DNA of 50,566 nt, from NCBI GenBank assembly GCA_049316905.1, contig JBMOJH010000013.1:1-50566 (forward strand). The letters run 5' to 3'. Below the pieces are notes generated by a model. It was not told the origin of the DNA. It saw only the letters and a program-made list of their open reading frames with translations, and did no database searches. A program made the position numbers and the translations under genes. Positions 25,567 through 32,648 of this stretch are shown piece by piece (position 1 is the stretch's first letter; the number at the start of each line of letters is the position of its first letter). This DNA is from CAIPVR01 sp049316905. GTDB taxonomy: Bacteria; Actinomycetota; Acidimicrobiia; Acidimicrobiales; Microtrichaceae.

Positions 25567-26181
25567 TCAGGAGCCCGCGGCGTCGAGGAGTTCGACCCGC
25601 GCGGTGATCAGGTGCAGCGCCACGGCGTGCACCTCCTGCACCCGATCCGCATAGGGTCCGGTGCCGGCGCACACCTCCCGGGTGGCGAGGGCTCCGAGGG
25701 GGGAGCCGGGGCGCCCCGTGAGGGCCAGCACCGCCAGCCCCCGGTCCGAGGCGACCTCCGCGGCCCGCAGCACGTTCGCGCTGGTACCGCTCGTGGAGAG
25801 CGCCACGAGCACATCGCCGGGCCGGCCGAGCGCCTCCACGCCGCGTGCGAAGACGTGCTCGAAGCCGTAGTCGTTCGCCACGGCGGTCAGGTGCGACGGG
25901 TCGCCGAGCGCCACGGACCGCAGGGCCGGGCGGTCGCCGCGGTAGCGACCCGACAGCTCGGAGGCGAGGTGCATGGCGTCGGTCATCGACCCGCCGTTGC
26001 CGGCCGCGAGGACGAGCCCGCCGCCGGACAGGCACCCGTGCAGCAGGTCGCCCGCCTCCTCGACGGCGCGTACCCACGCGGCGTCGTCGGCCAGCGACGA
26101 GAACAGCGCGGCCTGCTCGCGCAGCACGCCCGACACGTCGTGCGGGGCCGCACCGCCATCTGCCGGGGGAGCGGGGCTCAC
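25567..26181 (-). CDS. gmhA: D-sedoheptulose-7-phosphate isomerase (GmhA)
   Basis: This 204-residue SIS-domain enzyme converts sedoheptulose-7-phosphate to D-glycero-D-manno-heptose-7-phosphate, step one of ADP-heptose synthesis. The phosphate loop GNGGSMTDAMHLA (61-73) and STSGTSANV (129-137) are clear. By alignment to E. coli GmhA, all four zinc ligands are present: His71, Glu75, Gln182 and His190. The GTG start overlaps the hldE stop (GTGA), so it is co-translated after hldE. The N-terminus has about 15 non-conserved residues. This is a complete and probably active enzyme. Confidence 0.93.
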   Translation of the reverse strand: MSPAPPADGGAAPHDVSGVLREQAALFSSLADDAAWVRAVEEAGDLLHGCLSGGGLVLAAGNGGSMTDAMHLASELSGRYRGDRPALRSVALGDPSHLTAVANDYGFEHVFARGVEALGRPGDVLVALSTSGTSANVLRAAEVASDRGLAVLALTGRPGSPLGALATREVCAGTGPYADRVQEVHAVALHLITARVELLDAAGS

Positions 26182-27623
26182 GACGCGCCGCCGGACCCGA
26201 TGCGCTCGACGACGCCGGTGGTGGAGCGGCCCTCGAGGAGCGGGACGATGACCACGCGACCGCCCCAGGCGCGGCTCTCGGACCACCCGACCACGTCCTC
26301 CTCGCGGTAGTCCCCGCCCTTCACGATGACGTCCGGGCGGAGCGCCTCGATCACCTTCAGGGGCGTGTCCTCCTCGAACACGGTGACGAGGTCCACCACC
26401 TGCAGCTCCGAGATCAGCGAAGCCCGGTCCGCGGCGGTGACCACCGGTCGCTCCGGCCCCTTGAGACGCTTCACCGATGCGTCGCTGTTCACGCCCACCA
26501 CGAGCAGGGCGCCGAGGCGGCTCGCCGCACGGAGCAGGTGGGCGTGGCCGGCGTGCAGGAGGTCGAAGCACCCGTTGGTGAACACCACGGGCCCCGAGCC
26601 CAGCCGTCGGCGGTGCTCCACCCGGCGGACGAGTTCGTCGAGGTCCACCACCGCGGTGCCGGGGTGGCCACCCGCCCGCTCCACGAACAGCTCCAGGTCG
26701 TCGGGCCCGACCACCGAGGTGCCCGCACCGGCGCAGCCGATGCTGGCGGCCTCCAGGGCCCGCGCCGCGGCCGCCACGAGCCCCGCGTCGCCGGTCAGGC
26801 CGACGGCCAGCACCGACAGGAGCGTGTCGCCCGCGCCGGACACCGACACCACCTCCACCGGCCAGGCCGGCAGCCACGCATCGCCGTCGTCACCGGGCGA
26901 CACGTAGGCGCCCTCGGCGCCCAGGGAGATGACGGCCCGATGGCACCCGGTCACCGCCAGCAGGTCCTCCGCGGCGCGGCGAAGACCGTCGCGGGTGAGC
27001 GGCTCGGGGAGCTCGCGGCCGATCAGTTGCTCGGCCTCCACCCGGTTGGGCTTGATCACATCGGCGCCGCGGTACCGGGTGGGCGTGGACGGCTTCGGAT
27101 CCACCACCACCGGCACGCCCGCCGCCGCGGCCTGCTCCACCACCGCGGCGGTCAATTCGTCGGACAGCGCGCCCTTCGCGTAGTCGGAGAGCAGCACGAC
27201 CCGCGGCCCGTCGCCGGCGAGGAACTGCTCCACCGCGGCCAGCGCGGTGGCCACCCCGTCGGCGTCGGGGTCCACCACGTCCTCGTGGTCGATGCGCACG
27301 ATCTGGTGGCCGGCCGCGGTCAGCCGCTCCTTGCGCGTGGTGCGCACGCCCGGCTGGGTCCAGCAGGCGAGCTCCACGCCGATCGCCGCGCACCCGGCGC
27401 GCACCTCGGCCGCCGCCGGGTCGTCGCCGAGACGGCCGACGAGCACCACGTCGCAGCCCCAGGCCCGGAGGTGGGCGGCCACGTTCGCCGCGCCGCCGAG
27501 TTGCTGGGTGCTCCCGGTGGGCCGGAACACCGGCACGGGGACCTCCGGGGACAACCGCGTCGAGCGGCCGGTCGAGTAGACATCGAGCATGATGTCGCCG
27601 ATGACGAGGGCGGCGGTGGTCAT
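26178..27623 (-). CDS. hldE: Bifunctional heptose-7-phosphate kinase / heptose-1-phosphate adenylyltransferase (HldE)
   Basis: The protein has 481 residues. The N-terminal PfkB/ribokinase-like domain (1-320) shows GGAANVAAHL, VDPKPSTP (174-181), KPNRVEAEQL and the catalytic anion hole GAGDT (263-267). The C-terminal nucleotidyltransferase domain (345-481) shows FTNGCFDLLHAGH (348-360) and GRSTTGVVERI (465-475). It phosphorylates heptose-7-phosphate to the 1,7-bisphosphate and later adenylates heptose-1-phosphate to ADP-heptose. Both halves look intact, as in Gram-negative HldE/RfaE. It is divergent from the HAD phosphatase and followed by gmhA in the same operon. Confidence 0.95.
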   Translation of the reverse strand: MTTAALVIGDIMLDVYSTGRSTRLSPEVPVPVFRPTGSTQQLGGAANVAAHLRAWGCDVVLVGRLGDDPAAAEVRAGCAAIGVELACWTQPGVRTTRKERLTAAGHQIVRIDHEDVVDPDADGVATALAAVEQFLAGDGPRVVLLSDYAKGALSDELTAAVVEQAAAAGVPVVVDPKPSTPTRYRGADVIKPNRVEAEQLIGRELPEPLTRDGLRRAAEDLLAVTGCHRAVISLGAEGAYVSPGDDGDAWLPAWPVEVVSVSGAGDTLLSVLAVGLTGDAGLVAAAARALEAASIGCAGAGTSVVGPDDLELFVERAGGHPGTAVVDLDELVRRVEHRRRLGSGPVVFTNGCFDLLHAGHAHLLRAASRLGALLVVGVNSDASVKRLKGPERPVVTAADRASLISELQVVDLVTVFEEDTPLKVIEALRPDVIVKGGDYREEDVVGWSESRAWGGRVVIVPLLEGRSTTGVVERIGSGGAS

Positions 27624-27653
27624 GGCGTTCCCGGTCCGAGGGGCGGTCGCCCG

Positions 27654-28331
27654 GTGACGGGCGGACCAACGATACCCGCCGGGCAGGACCACGATGCGAC
27701 CTCCGGCCCGGCCGGCCCACCGTCGCCGGACGGGCCGCCCGGGGTGCCGCATCCCGCACCCCTTCCCGTGGCGGGAGCCGTCCGGCTGCTCGACGGCGTG
27801 GACGTGCTCGTGGTCGATCTCGACGGCACGATCACCTCCGACGACACGCTCGAGCTGCTGCGGGCGGGGGCGCGCGGAATCCCGCACCTCGCGGACCGCT
27901 GGAACGAGGCCGTCGCCACGTCGAAGCAGGCCGAGAAGGTCCTCCTCCACGCGGAGGTGGGTCTGGACGTCGGCAGGCTGCGGTACCGCGGGGAGGTCCT
28001 CGAGCTGCTGGCAGCGGTGCGCGGCCGCGTCGGGACGCTCGCGTTGGTGACGGGCTCCTCGGTGGCGCTCGCCCGGGACGTGGCGGCCCACGTGGGCGGG
28101 TTCGACGAGGTGCTCGGCACCACGCCCGAGGTCAATCTGACCGGTCCGCGCAAGGCCGCTGCGCTGGTCGAGCGCTACGGCCGGGCGGAGGTCTGGTACG
28201 TCGGGGACAGCCCGGCCGACGTGCCAGTATGGCGGGCCGTGAGCGGTGGAGTGGTGGTCGGCGGCCGCCGCCCCGAGTGGATGCCCGACGACCTCCACCG
28301 CGTCGTCCCGCTGGAGGTGGAGGACCCATGA
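27654..28331 (+). CDS. HAD-superfamily phosphatase, possible stand-in for GmhB
   Basis: The protein has 225 residues from the GTG at 27654. The HAD motifs are VVDLDGTITSDDTL (Asp55, Asp57), LVTGSS (Thr133), RKAAAL (Lys167) and YVGDSPADVPVW (Asp185, Asp189). The motif spacing and the phrases NLTGPRK and VGDSPAD..VW look like the HAD domain that is fused to UbiA prenyltransferases, not like GmhB, which has a zinc-binding CxH..CxC loop that is absent here. It may remove the C1 phosphate of heptose-1,7-bisphosphate, the missing step between the two HldE activities, but this rests on position alone. The first 30 residues are low-complexity. A GTG at 27744 (195 residues) would put motif I near the N-terminus and free the hldE promoter. 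Confidence 0.72.
   Translation: MTGGPTIPAGQDHDATSGPAGPPSPDGPPGVPHPAPLPVAGAVRLLDGVDVLVVDLDGTITSDDTLELLRAGARGIPHLADRWNEAVATSKQAEKVLLHAEVGLDVGRLRYRGEVLELLAAVRGRVGTLALVTGSSVALARDVAAHVGGFDEVLGTTPEVNLTGPRKAAALVERYGRAEVWYVGDSPADVPVWRAVSGGVVVGGRRPEWMPDDLHRVVPLEVEDP
27669..27674 (-). promoter_or_regulatory. Candidate -10 box for the hldE-gmhA operon
   Basis: TATCGT on the minus strand would give a leader of about 40 nt to the hldE ATG at 27623. It would lie inside the HAD reading frame if that gene starts at 27654, which is an argument for the later HAD start at 27744. Confidence 0.35.
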
Positions 28332-29272
28332 CGCAGCGCGGAGTGCCGGTCGGCGCCCGGACCGAACGGCGCACGGTGTCGGCCTGTCCGATCTGCGGCG
28401 GCACCGCGCTGGCGGAGGCCGACGTGCTGCGCGACCACGACACCGCCGAGCCGTTCCGGGCCCTGCGCTGCGAGGACTGCTGGACGACCTTCCTGGCCGA
28501 TCCGCCGGTGGACGCCGAGCTGGGCCTCTACTACGAGCCCCACGGCGAGATGTCGGACCCGGGCGCGCTCTTCGCCCGGTTGCGCAGCCTGAAGATCGCC
28601 CGGGAGATCCGGCCGGTGGCCCGGCTCCTCCCGCCGGGCGCCCGGGTACTCGACTACGGCTGCGGCGACGGCTCGATGGCGGCCGCCTTCGTGGCGGCCG
28701 GGTTCTCCGCCGTCGCCGCCGACACGTACGACCCGTCGGACTGGCACCGCGACGGGATCCCCTACGCCCGGTCGGTGCCGGGGACCCCCTTCGGCGACCT
28801 GCTCGACGCCCACGGACCGTTCGACGCGGCGGTGTTCCGCCACGTCCTCGAGCACCTCCCGGACCCGGTCGGGGTGCTGCGCAGCCTCCATGACCGGGGT
28901 ACCCGGGTGGTGGGCCTGGTGGTGCCCAACGCCCTGGCCCCCAGCGCCCGGCTGCTCGGTGAGCGCTGGTTCTACTGGGATCCGCCCCGGCACCTCTACG
29001 GTTTCAGTCCCCAGTCGGTCAACGCGATGGCCGCGGCCTCGGGCTTCCGGGTGGCCGACCTGCGCGTTGCCGGTCTCGACTCGCTCGTCACCTCCGTTCA
29101 CCGGGGGGTGGCCCTCGGTGCCGGCGGCGCGTTGGAGGCCCACGGCTGGCGTCGGACCGCCCTCCGGGTCACCCGCCCGACGGGCCTCCTGGCCGCCGCC
29201 GCGTCGGCCGCGGTGGCGCCGGTGGGCTCGTCGATCCTGGTGGCCGAGCTCGTGCGCCGCGACGAGGACTGA
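28328..29272 (+). CDS. Class I SAM methyltransferase with N-terminal zinc ribbon
   Basis: This 314-residue protein carries a zinc-ribbon-like site (CPIC at 20-23 and CEDC at 48-51), found in sugar C- and O-methyltransferases and their relatives. A class I methyltransferase core follows, with VLDYGCGDGSM (107-117) as motif I and FRHVLEHLPDPV as the later motif. The C-terminal WFYWDPPRHLYGFSP segment is common in methyltransferases of nucleotide-sugar and glycan loci. It overlaps the HAD gene by 4 nt (ATGA), so the two should be made together. It may methylate the heptose-containing unit, but the substrate is not shown. Confidence 0.82.
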   Translation: MTQRGVPVGARTERRTVSACPICGGTALAEADVLRDHDTAEPFRALRCEDCWTTFLADPPVDAELGLYYEPHGEMSDPGALFARLRSLKIAREIRPVARLLPPGARVLDYGCGDGSMAAAFVAAGFSAVAADTYDPSDWHRDGIPYARSVPGTPFGDLLDAHGPFDAAVFRHVLEHLPDPVGVLRSLHDRGTRVVGLVVPNALAPSARLLGERWFYWDPPRHLYGFSPQSVNAMAAASGFRVADLRVAGLDSLVTSVHRGVALGAGGALEAHGWRRTALRVTRPTGLLAAAASAAVAPVGSSILVAELVRRDED

Positions 29273-29328
29273 ACGGCCGGCCCGCAGGCCCGCCCGCCCG
29301 ACACCGACCCGTTCCCCGGCCGGGGCGG

Positions 29329-30024
29329 TCAGCGTTCGGCGTCGCCGCTGCCGCGCACGAGCCGGATCAACGACCCGCCGCTCAACACCGGCAGCCGCTC
29401 CAGTCCGCGCTCCGCGAGCACGAGCGGCCGGGGCGGCCGGGCGATCGCCTGGGGGACGAGGAACAGGTGGGCCCGCTGCACGGCGCTCCACCCGTGCCGG
29501 GCGGCCGCCGCGAGGAACGCCCGCGGCCGGAACAGCGCCTCGCCCTCGGTGCGGGTGTGGTACCAGATCACCCACGGGTTCTGCGGGTTCGGCTCGATCG
29601 CGACCCACTGGGTCCACGGGCGGGCGACATCGCCGACCCCGGCGCACGTGGCGTCGAGGTCCTCCACGTGGTGCAGGACGTCGTTGGTCAGCACCAGGTC
29701 GGCCCGACCCGGGTCGGACTCGGCCAGGCGCTCACCGGTGCCCACCTCGAAGCGCAGGTTCGGCAACTCGGCCGCCCGGCTTCGGGCGAAGTCCACGTAG
29801 CCCTCGATCGGCTCGACGCCGACGAACCGTAGCGCGGGGCGCTCGGCCGCCAGACGGCGGAGCAGCAGCCCGGTGCCGCTGCCGACCTCCACGACGGTGT
29901 CGCCGTCGCGCAGGGTGTCCAGGTGGAGGCGGAGCTCCCGCAGCCGTCGCTCGAACAGCCAGCCCTCCCGCCGGGCGTCGTAGCCGTCCGGGTCGTCGTC
30001 GAACTGGGCGTTGAGGCAGGTCAC
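29329..30024 (-). CDS. Class I SAM methyltransferase
   Basis: This 231-residue protein shows motif I VVEVGSGTGLLLRRL (about 44-58), the acidic VEP turn (VGVEPIEGYVDFA), the motif IV region LVLTNDVLHHVED, and a WVAIEPNPQNPWV segment. The latter resembles methyltransferases of glycan and lipid loci with a glycine-rich SAM loop. The C-terminal 60 residues are basic with a hydrophobic patch. It starts at GTG 30024, 13 bp after the stop of the biotin-carboxylase gene on the same strand, so it may be cotranscribed with it. The link to carboxylase is likely only positional. Substrate unknown. Confidence 0.8.
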   Translation of the reverse strand: MTCLNAQFDDDPDGYDARREGWLFERRLRELRLHLDTLRDGDTVVEVGSGTGLLLRRLAAERPALRFVGVEPIEGYVDFARSRAAELPNLRFEVGTGERLAESDPGRADLVLTNDVLHHVEDLDATCAGVGDVARPWTQWVAIEPNPQNPWVIWYHTRTEGEALFRPRAFLAAAARHGWSAVQRAHLFLVPQAIARPPRPLVLAERGLERLPVLSGGSLIRLVRGSGDAER

Positions 30025-30037
30025 GGCCGCCCCCGGG

Positions 30038-31819
30038 TCAGTCGCCTGCTGCGTCGATCACCACGACCACGTCGCCGGCGGCCACGGACTGGCCGGGTTC
30101 CACCTTCACCTCGGTCACGGTGCCGTCCACGTCCGCGTTGACGTTGTTCTCCATCTTCATGGCCTCGAGCACCACGACCGGCTCGCCCGAGGTGACGGTC
30201 TGGCCCGCCTCCACGAGGACCTTCACGATCGTGCCCTGCATCGGCACGGCCACCTTGCCGCTGCCGGCGACGGTGGCACCGCCACCAGCGGAGGCACCGC
30301 GCTTGGGCCGGGCCTTCGCGGCCGGGGCGCCGGCCGCCACCGGGGCCAGCTGGCTCTCGGGCACGTAGAGGCTCACTGCGAAGCGCTTGCCGTTGACCTC
30401 GACATCGACGTCACGCTTGACCTTGGGCTCCGCGCCGTCGGCCTCGGCGGTCACGTCCGCCTTCCCGGAGACGCCCTCGAGGTCGAGGGACTCCTCCACC
30501 CACTTCGTGGAGTGCTCGATGGCGCGGAAGTCGGGGTGGCGCAGGATCGCGAGGTCGGCGGGGATCACGGTGGCGATGCCCTGGACGTCCATCTCCTCGA
30601 GCGCACGGATCATGCGGTCGACGGCCACCTGGCGGTCGCGGCCCCACACGCAGAGCTTGCCGACGAGGTTGTCGTAGTACTGGCTGATCTCGTCGCCGCC
30701 CTCGTAACCGCCGTCCCAGCGGGTGCCGAAGCCGGAGGCCACGTGCAGCTTGTGGATCGGGCCGGGGGAGGGGAGGAACCGCCCGCCGGCGGGGTCCTCG
30801 GCATTGATCCGGCACTCGATGGCGTGGCCCTCGATGCGTACGTCGTCCTGGGTGAAGGGGAGCGGCTCGCCGGCGGCGACCCGCAGCTGGAGCTCCACCA
30901 GGTCCACCCCGGTGACGAGCTCGGTGACCGGGTGCTCCACCTGGAGGCGGGTGTTCATCTCGAGGTAGTAGAACTCGCCGTCCTCGTAGAGGAACTCGAC
31001 CGTGCCGGCGTTCACGTAGTCGCAGCCCTTGGCGACCTTCACGGCCGCCTCGCCCATCGCCGTCAGGATCTCCTGCGGGATGCCGGGGGCCGGCGCCTCC
31101 TCGATGAGCTTCTGGTGGCGGCGCTGCGCCGAGCAGTCACGGGTGCCGAGGTACACGGCGTTGCCGTGGGTGTCGGCGATGAGCTGGACCTCCACGTGGC
31201 GCGGCCTGGTGAGGTACCGCTCCATGTAGCACTCGTCGCGGCCGAAGTAGGCGAGCGCCTCGCGCTGGGCCGACTCGAGCGCGGCCTCGACCTCGTCCGC
31301 CGAGTTGACGACCTTCATGCCGCGGCCGCCGCCGCCGTAGGCCGCCTTGATGGCCACGGGGTAGCCGTACTCGGCGCCGAAGTCCTTGACCTGCTGCGGG
31401 TCGGTGATGAGGTCCGTCGTGCCGGGCACGCCGTGCACGCCGACCTTCTCGGCGGCGAGACGGGCGGAGATCTTGTCGCCCATCACGTCGATCGCCGCCG
31501 GGCCGGGACCGATGAAGGTGACGCCCATGTCGGTGATGGCCTTGGCGAAGTCGGTGTTCTCGGAGAAGAACCCGTAGCCCGGGTGGACGGCCTCGGCCCC
31601 CGAGCGCCGGATCACGTCGAGCAGCTTCTCCGTGTCGATGTAGCTCTCCGCGGCGGTCTGGCCGCCCAGTGCGTAGGCCTCATCGGCGAGGCGGACGTGG
31701 AGGGCGTCCCGGTCGAGGTCGGAGTAGACGGCCACGGTGGAGATCCCCATCTCCCGGCAGGCCCGGATGACCCGGACGGCGATCTCTCCGCGGTTGGCGA
31801 TCAGCACCTTCGAAAACAC
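30038..31819 (-). CDS. Acyl-CoA carboxylase alpha subunit (biotin carboxylase plus biotin carrier)
   Basis: The protein has 593 residues. The N-terminal biotin carboxylase (1-450) begins VFSKVLIANRGEIAVRVIRA and holds the ATP-grasp motif YGGGGRGMKVV and the HVEVQLIAD segment. A short linker rich in A, K, G and P (about 490-515) leads to a C-terminal biotin carrier domain whose EAMKM motif has the lysine that is biotinylated. It charges biotin with CO2 for an acetyl- or propionyl-CoA carboxylase whose beta subunit is not in this window. The GTG at 31819 has a GGGGGAAG ribosome site just upstream. The biotin ligase is encoded divergently across only 16 bp, which is functionally apt. Confidence 0.93.
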   Translation of the reverse strand: MFSKVLIANRGEIAVRVIRACREMGISTVAVYSDLDRDALHVRLADEAYALGGQTAAESYIDTEKLLDVIRRSGAEAVHPGYGFFSENTDFAKAITDMGVTFIGPGPAAIDVMGDKISARLAAEKVGVHGVPGTTDLITDPQQVKDFGAEYGYPVAIKAAYGGGGRGMKVVNSADEVEAALESAQREALAYFGRDECYMERYLTRPRHVEVQLIADTHGNAVYLGTRDCSAQRRHQKLIEEAPAPGIPQEILTAMGEAAVKVAKGCDYVNAGTVEFLYEDGEFYYLEMNTRLQVEHPVTELVTGVDLVELQLRVAAGEPLPFTQDDVRIEGHAIECRINAEDPAGGRFLPSPGPIHKLHVASGFGTRWDGGYEGGDEISQYYDNLVGKLCVWGRDRQVAVDRMIRALEEMDVQGIATVIPADLAILRHPDFRAIEHSTKWVEESLDLEGVSGKADVTAEADGAEPKVKRDVDVEVNGKRFAVSLYVPESQLAPVAAGAPAAKARPKRGASAGGGATVAGSGKVAVPMQGTIVKVLVEAGQTVTSGEPVVVLEAMKMENNVNADVDGTVTEVKVEPGQSVAAGDVVVVIDAAGD

Positions 31820-31823
31820 GACC

Positions 31824-31829
31824 TATCTT
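31824..31829 (+). promoter_or_regulatory. Leaderless-type -10 box for the biotin ligase
   Basis: TATCTT is followed by 6 nt and then the ATG at 31836. It lies in the 16-bp gap to the carboxylase start, so the carboxylase promoter must lie within the birA coding region. Confidence 0.5.
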
Positions 31830-31835
31830 CCCCCG

Positions 31836-32648
31836 ATGGCATTCGAACGCGCCAAAGCAGCACTCGCCGGCACCCGCTTCGCCGACCTGCAGTGGGTGGC
31901 CGAGACCGGGTCCACCAACGCCGACATGGTCGAACTGCTCCGGGAGGCGGGTCCCGCGGCCCGGCCACTGGTGCTCGTCGCGGACCACCAGACGGCCGGT
32001 CGCGGTCGGCTCGACCGCACCTGGGAGGCGCCGCCGGGTTCCTCGATCCTGATGAGCGTCGGCCTGCCGCTCGACCAGTACCCCGAGGACCGCTGGAGCC
32101 TCCTCACCGGCGCGCTGGGCGGGGCCGCCACCGAGGCGCTCGAGGGCCTGCGGCTCAAGTGGCCCAACGACCTGGTGGCCGTGGGCGCCGGGCCGGACGG
32201 CACCGACCGCAAGGTGGGCGGCATCCTCGCCGAGCTGCACGACGTGCCGGGGGTGGGCCACTGCGCGGTGCTCGGCCTCGGGGCCAACCTCAACTGGCCG
32301 GCCGTGCCCGAGCACCTGGCCGACATCGCCACCTCCATGAACCTCCTGCTGGGCGGTGCCGTCGACGCCGAGGTCGTGCTCACCGACCTGCTCGTGGCAC
32401 TCGACGAGCGATGGCTCCCGCTGATCGAGCGCTCCGCACCGTCCACCGGGGAGTTCCACGCGGCCTGGGCGGCCCGGTCCGCCACGCTGGGCCGACGGGT
32501 CCGTGTCGAGCTGCCCGACGCGGTGCTCGTGGGGACCGCCGTGGACCTGGCCCCCGACGGCGCCCTGGTGGTGGAGGACGACCAGGCCGTGCGGCGCACC
32601 GTGCGCGCCGGCGACGTGGTCCACCTCCGGCCGGAGCCCGCCGAGTGA
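31836..32648 (+). CDS. birA: Biotin-[acetyl-CoA-carboxylase] ligase, monofunctional
   Basis: This 270-residue enzyme joins biotin to the lysine of the carrier domain encoded next to it. The catalytic core shows ETGSTNAD (23-30), HQTAGRGRLDRTW (51-63), LKWPNDL and VGGILAEL. The C-terminal beta domain is present. There is no N-terminal helix-turn-helix, so it is a group I enzyme that cannot act as a repressor, unlike E. coli BirA. The ATG at 31836 is fixed by the leaderless promoter. The stop overlaps the next gene's GTG by 4 nt (GTGA). Confidence 0.92.
   Translation: MAFERAKAALAGTRFADLQWVAETGSTNADMVELLREAGPAARPLVLVADHQTAGRGRLDRTWEAPPGSSILMSVGLPLDQYPEDRWSLLTGALGGAATEALEGLRLKWPNDLVAVGAGPDGTDRKVGGILAELHDVPGVGHCAVLGLGANLNWPAVPEHLADIATSMNLLLGGAVDAEVVLTDLLVALDERWLPLIERSAPSTGEFHAAWAARSATLGRRVRVELPDAVLVGTAVDLAPDGALVVEDDQAVRRTVRAGDVVHLRPEPAE

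Noticed and set aside
27654..28331. Direct annotation as GmhB
   Set aside because: The zinc loop and other GmhB features are missing. Kept as a HAD phosphatase with the pathway role as a hypothesis.
29314..29325. CCCCGGCCGGGG palindrome between convergent genes
   Set aside because: A perfect palindrome with no loop. It could not form a good terminator hairpin, and such short GC palindromes are expected at this base composition.
30011..32644. Long open frame on the plus strand opposite the carboxylase
   Set aside because: Antisense to a clear biotin carboxylase. Only its last part, from 32645, encodes a recognisable protein.
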